From: DASXRA01 sp036558905
GTDB lineage: Bacteria > Actinomycetota > Actinomycetes > Mycobacteriales > Jatrophihabitantaceae
Length of the DNA stretch: 64,000 nucleotides
Direction of reading: 5' to 3'
Assembly: GCA_036558905.1 (NCBI GenBank)
Contig: DATBER010000169.1
Span: forward strand, 48,041 to 112,040
Translations under genes and position numbers: made by a program
In this document: piece by piece, positions 1 through 8,006 of the stretch
Layout: every line of letters begins with the position of its first letter
Numbering within the stretch: the first letter of the stretch is position 1
Notes under the pieces: model-generated
Database searches by the model: none
Seen by the model: only the letters and a program-made list of their open reading frames with translations
What the model was told of the DNA's origin: nothing

Positions 1-204
1 GAGCAGCACGGCGGTGATCGCCCCGAACGCGGCCAGCAGCAGCGCGCAACCGATCGTCGCCAGGCCGAACCCGAACAGGACGGCGTGCGGTAGGCCCAGC
101 ATCGCGACGACGGGGCTGGCGACGACGGCGAGCACGGCCAGGGCCGCGGACAGGAACGCGTCCCACCACATGACCACTCGCAGGGATCGGTCGAATCTCG
201 TCAT
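1..204 (-). CDS. Hypothetical membrane protein, N-terminal part only
   Basis: Reading leftwards from an ATG at 204, the frame stays open to the window edge. It begins MTRFDRSLRVVMWWDAFLSA and continues with two hydrophobic stretches separated by a short loop, rich in Ala, Val and Leu, as in a small multi-pass membrane protein. The C-terminus lies outside the window, so no family can be assigned. It is divergent from the DUF4235 gene, with about 100 bp between the two starts. Confidence 0.55.
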   Translation of the reverse strand, partial: MTRFDRSLRVVMWWDAFLSAALAVLAVVASPVVAMLGLPHAVLFGFGLATIGCALLLAAFGAITAVLL

Positions 205-303
205 GTGACCAGCCAACCCGGACCGGTCACACGTGTCGATTACTCCGGCGGTAATGGGTAGGCCGATACTGTGGGGCAGGCAGCAAGGCGAACGGAGTCG
301 TCG

Positions 304-630
304 ATGGCGAACATCGTGGGCAAGATCGGTTGGAGAATCACGACGCTTGCGGTCGGCATCCCCGTGGGCATCGCGGTCAAGAAGGGCGTCGACCGCGCCT
401 GGGCGGCCGCCCGCCCGGACAAGCCGCCCCGTGGCGCGAAGGACCCCGACGCCAGCTGGGGCGACGCCATCGGCTGGGCCGTCCTTTCCGGCGCCGGGGT
501 GGCCATTGCCCAGCTGGCCACCACGAAGGGCGCCACGACGCTGTGGCGCAAGCTGGTGGGCGCCGAGCCGCCGCCCTTCGAGAAGGCCAAAGCGGGGAAG
601 GCTGACGGGGAAGAGGACGCCGAGGCCTGA
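304..630 (+). CDS. DUF4235 family small membrane protein
   Basis: This protein of 108 residues has the DUF4235 pattern: a short N-terminal basic and hydrophobic segment (KIGWRITTLAVGIPVGIAVK), a charged linker with Asp-Ala-Ser-Trp-Gly-Asp, a second hydrophobic helix (AIGWAVLSGAGVAIAQLAT), and a charged Lys/Glu-rich C-terminal tail. The ATG at 304 is preferred over an upstream start at 271 because a GGAG sits just ahead of it and family members begin here. The family is widespread in actinobacteria and its function is unknown. The downstream neighbour is convergent. Confidence 0.8.
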   Translation: MANIVGKIGWRITTLAVGIPVGIAVKKGVDRAWAAARPDKPPRGAKDPDASWGDAIGWAVLSGAGVAIAQLATTKGATTLWRKLVGAEPPPFEKAKAGKADGEEDAEA

Positions 631-633
631 CCG

Positions 634-1515
634 TTACTTGATCGAGCCGGCGGTCAGGCCACCGACAACCTTCCCCTCGATCAGGGCGAACAGGATGATC
701 ACCGGGATGGTGGCGATCACCGATCCGGCGAACAGGTGGCCCCAGTCGACCGAGTACTGGCCGATGTAGTTGTTGATCGCGACCGTCAGCGGGCCCTTCG
801 TGGCGTCACCGGACAGCGTCAACGCCACGATGAACTCGTTCCACGCCGCGATGAACGTGAAGATCAGCGCGGTGACGATGCCGGGCAGGGCCAGCGGCAG
901 GGTGATCCGGCCCAGCGCGCCCAGCCGGCTCGTGCCGTCGACCATCGCCGCTTCTTCCAGCTCGGACGGGATGGAGGAGAAGTAGGCGTTGAGAATCCAC
1001 ACCGCGAAGGCCAGGTTGAAGCCGGCGTTGACCAGGATCAGTGACGAGGTCGGGGTCAGGCCGTAGCTGACGAACTGGCGCTGGATACCGACCAGCAGGG
1101 CCGCCGGCTGGAACATCTGCGTCGCGAGCACCAGCAGCAGGAAGAACATCCGGCCGCGGAACTTGCGCCGGGCCGTGTAGTACCCGGCCGGCAGCGCGAC
1201 GAGCAGCACCAGCAGGGTGGCCCCGCCGGCGATCTGCAGGCTGACCCGGAGGTTGGTGCCGAATCCGGTCTTCCAGATACTGCTGAAGTTCGTCCAGTCC
1301 CAGTGCTTCGGGACGTAGCCGCGCTCCTGCAGTTCGGCCGGCGGGCGCAGCGCCGTGATCACCATCTCGACGTACGGCAGCAAGAAGATGATCGCGATCA
1401 GGTAGGCGACCACGCTGACGATCACGGTGCGCCCGGTCAGGGGCCGGCGCCCGCGCTTGCGCTTCGACGACGCCTCGATGTCCGGTACCGGCGTAGTGGC
1501 GACGGCGGTCGTCAT
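634..1515 (-). CDS. Carbohydrate ABC transporter permease, MalG type
   Basis: This inner-membrane permease of 293 residues has about six transmembrane segments. Near residues 190-210 it carries the cytoplasmic EAA loop (EEAAMVDGTSRLGALGRI), which docks the ATPase. The ATG at 1515 overlaps the stop of the upstream permease gene by 4 bp (ATGA), so the two are translationally coupled; six further upstream codons are rejected for this reason. It is the last gene of a binding protein/MalF/MalG operon. No ATPase gene is nearby, so a shared ATPase such as MsiK is probably used, as is usual for actinobacterial sugar importers. The dre operator ahead of the operon suggests amino-sugar or chito-oligosaccharide transport; the actual substrate is inferred. 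Confidence 0.9.
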   Translation of the reverse strand: MTTAVATTPVPDIEASSKRKRGRRPLTGRTVIVSVVAYLIAIIFLLPYVEMVITALRPPAELQERGYVPKHWDWTNFSSIWKTGFGTNLRVSLQIAGGATLLVLLVALPAGYYTARRKFRGRMFFLLLVLATQMFQPAALLVGIQRQFVSYGLTPTSSLILVNAGFNLAFAVWILNAYFSSIPSELEEAAMVDGTSRLGALGRITLPLALPGIVTALIFTFIAAWNEFIVALTLSGDATKGPLTVAINNYIGQYSVDWGHLFAGSVIATIPVIILFALIEGKVVGGLTAGSIK

Positions 1516-2474
1516 GACACCTGGTCCTTCCAACGCGTCACCTTGAGGAACACCAGCACGACCACGATCACCAGTCCGAAGTTGAGCACCGACATCGCCG
1601 CGGACTCACCGATGAACGCCTGCTTGAGCTGGTACATGAACACCGTTGACGTCGCCGTCTCGAATCCGGGACCGCCGCGGGTCATTCCCCAGATGATCGG
1701 GAACGAGTTGAAGACGTTGATCACGTTGATCAGCAGCGCGACCAGGAACGACGGCCGCAGCAGCGGCAACGTGATGGACCGGTACGTCCGCCACGACGAC
1801 GCGCCGTCGACGCGCGCCGCTTCGTACAGCTCGTGCGGGATCGTCTGCAGCCCGGCCAGCAGCGCGTAGGTGGAGAACGGCAACGAGACGAAGATCGCGA
1901 CGATCATCATCCAGACGAACGCCGAGTCGGGCCGGCCGAGCCAGTCGGCCTGGTTGCTGCCGAACGTCTTGACGAGGCCGAGGTCGTGCAGGATCACGTT
2001 GACGACGCCGTAGTTCGGGTCCAGCGCCCACCGGAAGATGAACGCCGTCATCAGCACTGACGCCGCCCAGGGCGCGATCAACGCCCAGCGGGTGACCCGC
2101 CGGCCCGGGAAGCGCTGGTTGAACAGCTGGGCCAGGCCGAGCGACAGAGTCATCGTCACGCCCACGACCACCACGACCCAGACCACTGTCCGGATCAGCA
2201 CACTGTTCAGGTCGGGCTCGTCGAACAGGTCCTTGAAGTTCCGCCAGCCGGCCGGACCCAGGTAGAACCCGTTCGGCGTGAACCGCTGGAACGACGTCTT
2301 GAACATCACGAAGACCGGCCACAGCACCACCACGCCGATCAGCACGATGGCCGGACCGAGCCACAGCAGCGGCGACACCGCCCGGCCGACCCGACGCCAC
2401 GGGCTCCCCCGGCGGACGCGCCGGGGCGACTTGGGCGGGACGTCGGCCCGGGTCACGGCTTCGGTATCAGTCAT
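1512..2474 (-). CDS. Carbohydrate ABC transporter permease, MalF type
   Basis: This permease of 320 residues has a long basic N-terminal cytoplasmic stretch followed by about six membrane segments. The EAA loop (LYEAARVDGASSWRTYRSI) lies around residues 220-240. It pairs with the MalG-type protein whose start overlaps its stop. The binding-protein gene lies upstream, separated by 97 bp that contain a strong hairpin. That hairpin probably sets a higher level of binding-protein mRNA than of permease mRNA, as is known for maltose-type operons. Confidence 0.9.
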   Translation of the reverse strand: MTDTEAVTRADVPPKSPRRVRRGSPWRRVGRAVSPLLWLGPAIVLIGVVVLWPVFVMFKTSFQRFTPNGFYLGPAGWRNFKDLFDEPDLNSVLIRTVVWVVVVVGVTMTLSLGLAQLFNQRFPGRRVTRWALIAPWAASVLMTAFIFRWALDPNYGVVNVILHDLGLVKTFGSNQADWLGRPDSAFVWMMIVAIFVSLPFSTYALLAGLQTIPHELYEAARVDGASSWRTYRSITLPLLRPSFLVALLINVINVFNSFPIIWGMTRGGPGFETATSTVFMYQLKQAFIGESAAMSVLNFGLVIVVVLVFLKVTRWKDQVS

Positions 2475-2509
2475 GGGTCGCCTGTTCGTGTGCGGGCCGT
2501 GGTCATGAG

Positions 2510-2551
2510 CGTCCCGGCGCGGGCCGAAGGGGGGATACCCGCGCCGGGACG
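2510..2551 (-). terminator. Intercistronic hairpin between binding-protein and permease genes
   Basis: A perfect 14-bp inverted repeat pairs 2510-2523 with 2538-2551 around a 14-nt loop. It follows the binding-protein stop codon and precedes the permease start. There is no T-tract, so it is more likely a partial terminator or an mRNA-stabilising structure than a full stop. Confidence 0.65.
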
Positions 2552-2571
2552 GTCATCAGGGGCACTGCCTG

Positions 2572-3849
2572 CTAGCTGCCCTTCTTCGCCGTTTGCTGGA
2601 TGTTGCTCAGGATCTTCTGCGGATCCTGGGTCATGGCCAGGCCCAGCTGCTGCTGGATCTGGGTCTTGACCGTCGACCAGATCGGGTCGTTCGGGTACTG
2701 GACCGAGTTCGGCAGTGCCTTGAGGAACGGCCCGAAGGTCGGGTCGGACGACATCGACTGGACCGCCGAGTTCGTCGCCGGGAGCAGGTCGTACTCCTTG
2801 TCGAACTGGATCTGGTACTTGTCCTGGTAGAAGAAGTCGAGGAACTTCTTGATCGCGTCCTGCTTCTTCGGGTCGGTCTTGAAGACCGAGACGTTGTCGC
2901 AGACACCCAAGGTCTTGTCCAGCGGGCCGCTCTTGCCCGGGATCGGCACCGAGGTGTAATCACTGGCCTGCAGCTTGCCGCCCTGCTGGATGATCGGGAT
3001 CAGCGCGGGCGAACCGTTGATCATGCCGATGTCGCCCTGGGCGAAGTTCTTCCACAGGTCGGTGCGGTTCTTGGTGCCCGGGTTGGGCTCGGTGTCGCCG
3101 GCCTTGACCATGCCGGACATGAACTGTAGCGCCTCGACGTTCTGCTGGCTGTCGATCGTCCAGTCACCGCTGTCGCTCTGGTAGCCGCCGCCGTTGCCGA
3201 GGAACCACAGCAGACCCTCGGCCTGGGCCTCCTCGGAGCCGAGCGGCAGGCCGAAGCCGACCTTGCCCAGCGCCTTGATCTTGGCCGCGTCGGCCTGGAC
3301 GTCGTTCCAGGTCTGCGGCGCCGCGGTGATGCCGGCCTGTTGGAACAGCTTCTTGTTGTAGAACAGGGTGCGCGAGCTCGTCGTGAACGGCATGCCGTAC
3401 TGGGTGCCGTTGTAGGTGTTGAGCTTGGCGAACACCGACAGCAGGTTGCTGAACGTGCTCGGCGAGGTCACGTCCTTGGCCGGGTAGAGCAGGCCGGTCT
3501 GGGCGTAGTCCGGGAAGTAGTCACCCTCCATCACGTCCGGGTAATCCTTGTTCTGGACCATCGTCTTGACCTTGTTGTCAAAGTCGTTCCAGTTGATGGT
3601 CTGAACCTGGACGGTGATGTTCGGGTTGGCCGCCTTGAAGTCGGCGGCGATCTGCTCCCAGTACTTCTGCGACGAGTTCTGCGGTCCGGTGCCGTAGTCG
3701 GCGCCGACGAACTTCAGCGTGACGGGGCTGCCCCCACCGCCGTTACTGCCGGAGTTGCCGCCACTGCTCTTCTTCGACGAACTGCATGCGCTGACCGCCA
3801 GCAGGACGGCTGCCCCCAGGGCCACGCCTGCCGCAATGCTTCGCTTCAT
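2572..3849 (-). CDS. Sugar ABC transporter substrate-binding lipoprotein
   Basis: This extracellular solute-binding protein family 1 member has 425 residues. It starts with a lipoprotein signal: KR, then a hydrophobic core ending in the lipobox AVSAC with the acylated Cys near residue 22. A Ser/Gly/Lys-rich tether follows, then the typical fold (YWEQIAADFKAANPNITVQV and YNKKLFQQAGI). It is the first gene of the three-gene operon and would capture the sugar outside the membrane. A perfect DasR-type operator lies about 160 bp upstream, so a chitobiose or N-acetylglucosamine ligand is the favoured inference (DasA- or NgcE-like). The residues visible do not settle the ligand. Confidence 0.88.
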   Translation of the reverse strand: MKRSIAAGVALGAAVLLAVSACSSSKKSSGGNSGSNGGGGSPVTLKFVGADYGTGPQNSSQKYWEQIAADFKAANPNITVQVQTINWNDFDNKVKTMVQNKDYPDVMEGDYFPDYAQTGLLYPAKDVTSPSTFSNLLSVFAKLNTYNGTQYGMPFTTSSRTLFYNKKLFQQAGITAAPQTWNDVQADAAKIKALGKVGFGLPLGSEEAQAEGLLWFLGNGGGYQSDSGDWTIDSQQNVEALQFMSGMVKAGDTEPNPGTKNRTDLWKNFAQGDIGMINGSPALIPIIQQGGKLQASDYTSVPIPGKSGPLDKTLGVCDNVSVFKTDPKKQDAIKKFLDFFYQDKYQIQFDKEYDLLPATNSAVQSMSSDPTFGPFLKALPNSVQYPNDPIWSTVKTQIQQQLGLAMTQDPQKILSNIQQTAKKGS

Positions 3850-3923
3850 CTGCCGCCTCTCACTGACACCCGACTTTGATTGTTACTGAGCGATCCATGG
3901 CGATATCGCGCACCATCGTGCAG

Positions 3924-3952
3924 AGCATAGAACTCCACCCCGAGGCGTTCAA
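3924..3952 (-). promoter_or_regulatory. Candidate sigma-70-like promoter of the sugar transporter operon
   Basis: Read on the minus strand, TTGAAC (3952-3947) and TATGCT (3929-3924) are spaced by 17 bp and would start a transcript about 68 nt before the binding-protein ATG. A second candidate uses TAGACC inside the dre site as the -35 and TAGCGT, 17 bp downstream, as the -10. In that case the operator would overlap the promoter directly. Confidence 0.45.
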
Positions 3953-4006
3953 GCGTGTCCCGTGGCTCGCGAACATGCCGAGGAACGCTACACGCGATGC
4001 CGAGAT

Positions 4007-4018
4007 TGGTCTAGACCA
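4007..4018. promoter_or_regulatory. DasR-responsive element (dre) operator
   Basis: TGGTCTAGACCA is a perfect 12-bp palindrome identical to the core of the dre consensus bound by the GntR-family regulator DasR, the GlcNAc/chitin repressor of Streptomyces and relatives. It lies 158 bp upstream of the binding-protein start. No dasR gene is in this window, so regulation is inferred from the site alone. Confidence 0.85.
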
Positions 4019-4050
4019 CCTGGGCCCGACGCGCCGGTGTTTGGCCAAAA

Positions 4051-4130
4051 CGTTAGGCGGGCAGGAAGTTCACGGCCATTCCGGTGTCCAAACCGTTAGG
4101 TGGGCAGGAGGTTCAGGGCTATTCCGTCGA
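4051..4130. repeat. Imperfect direct repeat copying the 3' end of ppx
   Basis: A stretch from 4051 closely resembles one 43 bp further on, at 4094, which is the last dozen codons of ppx. On the minus strand the real end reads GIALNLLPT-stop and the extra copy reads GMAVNFLPA-stop. Most differences are synonymous or conservative, as though the extra copy was once coding. It lies just past the ppx stop codon. Confidence 0.65.
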
Positions 4131-5028
4131 GGATGTCGTGTTCGCTGGCCACCACCTCGGCCACTCCGGTGGCGCGTACGAGTTCGCGCAGCACGATCGC
4201 TCCCCCGCCGATGACATCGACCCGTCCCGGGTGCATCACCGGCAACGCCGCTCGCTGCTCGTGCGTCATGGCCACCAGCCGCTCGGTCACGTCGTGGACC
4301 TGCCCGGCCGCCATCGTCGAGCCGTGGATGGCCACCGGATCGTAGGCCGGTAGCCCCTGCACGATGGCGGCCAGCGTGGTGACCGTGCCGGCCACCCCGA
4401 CGAAGGTGGCCGCCGCAGTGATCGGCAGGTCCCGGGCGGCGGCGGCGATCGCGGCCCGGACGTCGGCCACCGTGGCCGCGACCTGCGCGCCGGTGGGCGG
4501 GTCGGACCGCAAGTGCCGCTCGGTCATGCGGACGCAGCCGATGTCCATGCTGTGCGCGCGGAGCGGCCCGCCGCCGCCGGAGTCGCCGAGGACCAGTTCG
4601 GTCGAACCGCCGCCGATGTCGGCCACCAGCACGGGGGCGACCGCGCCCGGCAGCCCGGCCACGGCGCCGGTGAAGGACAGTTCGGCCTCCTCGGCGCCGG
4701 TGATCACCTCGGGGTCGGCGCCCAGCACGGCGCGCACCATCGCCACGAAGTCGGCCCGGTTGGCGGCGTCGCGGGTGGCGCTGGTGGCCACCATGCGCAC
4801 CGCGGCCGTGCCGTGCTTGTCGATCAGCTCGGCGAACTCGGTCAGCGCCTCGCGGGTGCGCTCGATCGCCTCGGGGGCGAGCCGTCCCGTGCGGTCGACG
4901 CCCTGGCCCAGCCGGACGATGCGCATATCGCGGACGACGTCGACCAGCCGGCCGTCCGGTCCGGGGTCGGCGATCAGCAGCCGGATCGAGTTCGTCCCGC
5001 AATCGATCGCGGCAACTCGGGTGCTCAT
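4096..5028 (-). CDS. ppx: Exopolyphosphatase / guanosine pentaphosphatase, Ppx/GppA family
   Basis: This protein of 310 residues has the ASKHA ATPase fold: phosphate-1 motif AAIDCGTNSIRL at residues 6-17, EEAELSF near 117, phosphate-2 motif ADIGGGSTEL near 138, GVAGTVTTLAA near 216, and SEHDILDG close to the end. It would release orthophosphate from polyphosphate or convert pppGpp to ppGpp. The short, two-domain length matches the actinobacterial Ppx1/Ppx2 type, which lacks the HD-like C-terminal domain. The ATG at 5028 follows a GGGAGGT ribosome site; a longer upstream frame is rejected. It closes the eno, ftsB-like, DUF501, ppx series. Confidence 0.92.
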   Translation of the reverse strand: MSTRVAAIDCGTNSIRLLIADPGPDGRLVDVVRDMRIVRLGQGVDRTGRLAPEAIERTREALTEFAELIDKHGTAAVRMVATSATRDAANRADFVAMVRAVLGADPEVITGAEEAELSFTGAVAGLPGAVAPVLVADIGGGSTELVLGDSGGGGPLRAHSMDIGCVRMTERHLRSDPPTGAQVAATVADVRAAIAAAARDLPITAAATFVGVAGTVTTLAAIVQGLPAYDPVAIHGSTMAAGQVHDVTERLVAMTHEQRAALPVMHPGRVDVIGGGAIVLRELVRATGVAEVVASEHDILDGIALNLLPT

Positions 5029-5042
5029 CGGGCGACCTCCCG

Positions 5043-5519
5043 CTACACGCACGGCCCCTCCTTCCACCACGGCTCGAGTCGTTCGAGCGCCTCGTCGCCG
5101 AGCGGGTTCACTCCGGCCCCGGCGGCCAGGGCGTGCGCCACCAGCACGTGTAGGCACTTGACCCGGTTCGGCATGCCGCCGGCGCTGATGCCGTCGATCT
5201 CGTCGACGTGCCCGATCTGCTCACGGCGGGCCAGGTAGGACTCGTGGGCCCGCCGGTATGCGCCCGCCAGCTCGGCGTCCGTGCTCAGGCGTACGGTCAT
5301 CTCGCGCATCAGCCCGGACGCCTCGAGTCGGCCGATCTCGGACGCGGCCCGCGGACAGGTCAGGTAGTACAGCGTGGGGAACGGCGTGCCGTCGGGCAGC
5401 CGAGGCGAGGTCTCGATGACATCGGGGTGCCCGCACGGGCAACGGTGGGCCACCTCGCGGAGCGCCCGAGGTTCGCGGCCGAGCTGGGCGGCGACGACCT
5501 CGCGATCGGTCAGCGTCAC
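5043..5519 (-). CDS. DUF501 domain protein
   Basis: This protein of 158 residues begins with GTG at 5519, overlapping the stop of the FtsB-like gene by 4 bp (GTGA). It contains the conserved Cys-rich core RCPCGHPDVIETSPRLPDG, then TPFPTLYYLTCP, and ends with GGMPNRVKCLHVLVAHALA. This is the DUF501 family found between the ftsB-like gene and ppx in many actinobacteria (the Rv1025 position in Mycobacterium tuberculosis). Cys and His clusters suggest metal binding. The function is unknown. Confidence 0.9.
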   Translation of the reverse strand: MTLTDREVVAAQLGREPRALREVAHRCPCGHPDVIETSPRLPDGTPFPTLYYLTCPRAASEIGRLEASGLMREMTVRLSTDAELAGAYRRAHESYLARREQIGHVDEIDGISAGGMPNRVKCLHVLVAHALAAGAGVNPLGDEALERLEPWWKEGPCV

Positions 5520-5995
5520 GGCGACGAGTCGGCCGTGAGCACGCTGCCCCACAGCCGCTGGTTCCAGGTACCGCCCGGCACCTGCACCGCGGCCCGGTCG
5601 CGCTGCGGGGTGCCGCCCACCCCGGTTTGTTCGCCCGGGCGCACGACGACGTACACCGTGTCGCCGGGCATCGCGTACTGCAGCCGGCTGCGAGCCTGCT
5701 GCTCGATGTAGGCCGGGTCGTCCCACTGCTTGAGCTGGGCCTTGAGCTCGGCCAGCTGCTTCTGGTCGTCGCGGCGCTGCTGCTCGGCCTGCGCCACCGC
5801 GCTACGAGCGGCAAGGTACCGGTGCAGTGGCGGGGCCAGCACGACCGTCAGCAGGATCAACACCGCGCCGAGCACCAACGCCCGGCCGGTCAGGCCCTGG
5901 CGCTTCCCCCGCCCGCTTAGGACGTTCCTGACGGATCCATGCCCTGCTGCGCGACGCCCAGGCACGCGATCTCCTTCGTTGTCGTCGTCGTCCAT
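5516..5995 (-). CDS. ftsB: Septum formation initiator, FtsB/DivIC-like
   Basis: This bitopic membrane protein of 159 residues has an acidic then basic cytoplasmic N-terminus, one membrane helix (ALVLGAVLILLTVVLAPPL) and an extracytoplasmic coiled coil (AEQQRRDDQKQLAELKAQLK). The DivIC-type segment follows (DPAYIEQQARSRLQYAMPGD, then TVYVVV). It would act in the FtsQ/FtsL/FtsB complex at the division site. The ATG at 5995 is preferred over a GTG 14 codons upstream because a purine-rich GAGGAGG precedes it, although at long spacing. It sits after eno, as usual in actinobacteria. Confidence 0.85.
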   Translation of the reverse strand: MDDDDNEGDRVPGRRAAGHGSVRNVLSGRGKRQGLTGRALVLGAVLILLTVVLAPPLHRYLAARSAVAQAEQQRRDDQKQLAELKAQLKQWDDPAYIEQQARSRLQYAMPGDTVYVVVRPGEQTGVGGTPQRDRAAVQVPGGTWNQRLWGSVLTADSSP

Positions 5996-6098
5996 AGCGC
6001 TGCTATGGCCTCCTCGTCCGCCTCGGATCTCGCGCACCTGACCGCCGCTCGCGACGGGCGGGATCCATCAGGAACGTCCAGCCACCGAGGCAACGAGA

Positions 6099-7385
6099 TC
6101 AACGCTCCGCCGGCTCGAATCGCGGGAAGGCCCGCGCCCCGGCGTACCGGGCGGCGTCGTCGAGTTCCTCCTCGATGCGCAGTAGCTGGTTGTACTTGGC
6201 CGTGCGGTCGGTCCGGGCCGGGGCGCCGCTCTTGATCTGACCGCAGTTGGTGGCCACGACCAGGTCGGCGATCGTGGTGTCCTCGGTCTCGCCGGAGCGG
6301 TGCGACATCATGCACCGGTAGCCGTACCGGTGGGCCAGCTCGACGGCGTCGAACGTCTCGGTGAGCGTGCCGATCTGGTTCACCTTCACCAGCAACGCGT
6401 TGGCCGCACCCTGCTCGATACCGCGGGTGAGCCGGGTCGGGTTGGTGACGAACAGGTCGTCGCCGACGATCTGCACGGCCTCGTCCAGGCGCTCGGTCAG
6501 CGCCTTCCAGGCGTCCCAGTCCTCTTCGGCCAGCGGATCCTCGATCGACACGATCGGGTAGGTGGCGATGAGCGAGTCGTAGTAGCCGATCATCTCGTCG
6601 GCCGCCTTGGGCTTGCCCTCGAACTGGTAGGCGCCGTCGGAGTAGAACTCGGTGGCCGCCACATCCAGGGCCAGCGCGACGTCGGCGCCGGGCTTGAAGC
6701 CGGCCTTGCCGATCGCCTCGACGATCAGATCGAGAGCCTCGCGGTTGGAGTCGAGGTTCGGGGCGAACCCGCCCTCGTCGCCCAGCCCGGTCGACAGACC
6801 CTTCGACTTCAGCACCGACTTCAGCGCGTGATACGTCTCGGCGCCGTAGCGCACCGCCTCCGAGAACGTCGGCGCGCCGATCGGGGCGACCATGAACTCC
6901 TGCACGTCGACGTTGGAGTCGGCGTGTGCCCCGCCGTTGAGGATGTTCATCATCGGCACCGGCAGCAGGTAGGCGTTCGGGCCGCCGAGGTAGCGGAACA
7001 GGGGCAGGTCGGCCGACTCGGCCGCCGCCTTGGCCACCGCGAGCGAGACACCGAGGATCGCGTTGGCGCCCAGCTTGCTCTTGTCGGGCGTGGCGTCCAG
7101 GGAGATCATCGCGGCATCGATCAGCCGCTGCTCGCTGGCCTCGAACCCGACGAGTTCCGGACCGATTGTGTCCAGTACGGCGCTGACCGCCTTGCGCACG
7201 CCCTTGCCGCCGTAGCGCTCGTCGCCGTCGCGCAGTTCGACCGCCTCGAACGCCCCGGTGGACGCACCGCTCGGGACGGCGGCCCGGCTGAGGGTGCCGT
7301 CGTCGAGCGCGACCTCGACCTCGACAGTGGGGTTACCGCGCGAGTCGAGGATCTCGCGCGCTCCAACGGCCTCGATGGTGGCCAC
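6099..7385 (-). CDS. eno: Enolase
   Basis: This cytoplasmic glycolytic enzyme of 428 residues interconverts 2-phosphoglycerate and phosphoenolpyruvate. Visible motifs are the substrate loop GASTGAFEA near 41, the catalytic-loop stretch MMNILNGGAHADSNVDVQEF near 145, the Mg-binding acids in SIEDPLAEEDW and VGDDLFVTN, catalytic Lys in LLVKVNQIGT, and the C-terminal signature MMSHRSGETEDT. It starts with GTG after a GGAAGG ribosome site. Gene order (lipoprotein, eno, ftsB-like) matches other actinobacteria. Confidence 0.98.
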   Translation of the reverse strand: MATIEAVGAREILDSRGNPTVEVEVALDDGTLSRAAVPSGASTGAFEAVELRDGDERYGGKGVRKAVSAVLDTIGPELVGFEASEQRLIDAAMISLDATPDKSKLGANAILGVSLAVAKAAAESADLPLFRYLGGPNAYLLPVPMMNILNGGAHADSNVDVQEFMVAPIGAPTFSEAVRYGAETYHALKSVLKSKGLSTGLGDEGGFAPNLDSNREALDLIVEAIGKAGFKPGADVALALDVAATEFYSDGAYQFEGKPKAADEMIGYYDSLIATYPIVSIEDPLAEEDWDAWKALTERLDEAVQIVGDDLFVTNPTRLTRGIEQGAANALLVKVNQIGTLTETFDAVELAHRYGYRCMMSHRSGETEDTTIADLVVATNCGQIKSGAPARTDRTAKYNQLLRIEEELDDAARYAGARAFPRFEPAER

Positions 7386-7470
7386 GGGTCGTCCTTCCGC
7401 TGGGCGGGCGTTATTCGTGATCGAGCCTAACCGCGCGACCTGGGCGGTTCGCGCCGCCCCGCCGATCCCG

Positions 7471-7992
7471 CTACTCGCCGGTGCGGCCGTCGATCGCCTC
7501 GCGCAGCAGGTCGGCGTGGCCGTTGTGGCGGGCGTACTCCTCGATCATGTGCAGCAGCACCCAGCGATGGGTGACGCGCTCACCGGTGCGTTGCCGGACG
7601 AAGCTGGACTCCAACGGCGTGCGCTCGGCCACCTCGCGCGCGTTGGCGATCTCGGCCTCCCAGTCGGCGTAGGCCTGCCGCACGACGTCAGGGTCAGCGA
7701 CCGCGCCGTCGAATTCGAGGTCGGGCTCGGCGTCGGTGAAGTAGATGCCGGGACGGGGCTCGACCTGGGCCACCCGGTCGAACCAGCTCCGCTCGTTCTC
7801 GGCGACGTGCCGGATGAGGCCGAGCAGCGACAACGTCGACGGCGGCACAGCGCGCATCGCCAGCTGCTCGGGCGTGAGGTTCTCACACTTCCACCGCAGC
7901 GTGGCCCGGTGGAAGTCCAGGTAGGACAACAGGGACGTCTTCTCGTCCGCGTCGCCGGACGGCTCGGTGCGATAGGGCGGGCCAGCAGTCAT
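7471..7992 (-). CDS. DinB/DUF664 family protein, possible metal-dependent thiol transferase
   Basis: This four-helix-bundle protein of 173 residues carries the three His residues expected to bind a divalent metal: one in LSLLGLIRHVAENERSWF, and the pair in HMIEEYARHNGHADLLRE. Such proteins in actinobacteria often act as mycothiol- or bacillithiol-type S-transferases, or are uncharacterised DUF664 enzymes. It lies between eno and mazG on the same strand and is an extra gene compared with the mycobacterial order. The specific substrate is unknown. Confidence 0.8.
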   Translation of the reverse strand: MTAGPPYRTEPSGDADEKTSLLSYLDFHRATLRWKCENLTPEQLAMRAVPPSTLSLLGLIRHVAENERSWFDRVAQVEPRPGIYFTDAEPDLEFDGAVADPDVVRQAYADWEAEIANAREVAERTPLESSFVRQRTGERVTHRWVLLHMIEEYARHNGHADLLREAIDGRTGE

Positions 7993-8006
7993 GCCGACAT
8001 CCTGGC

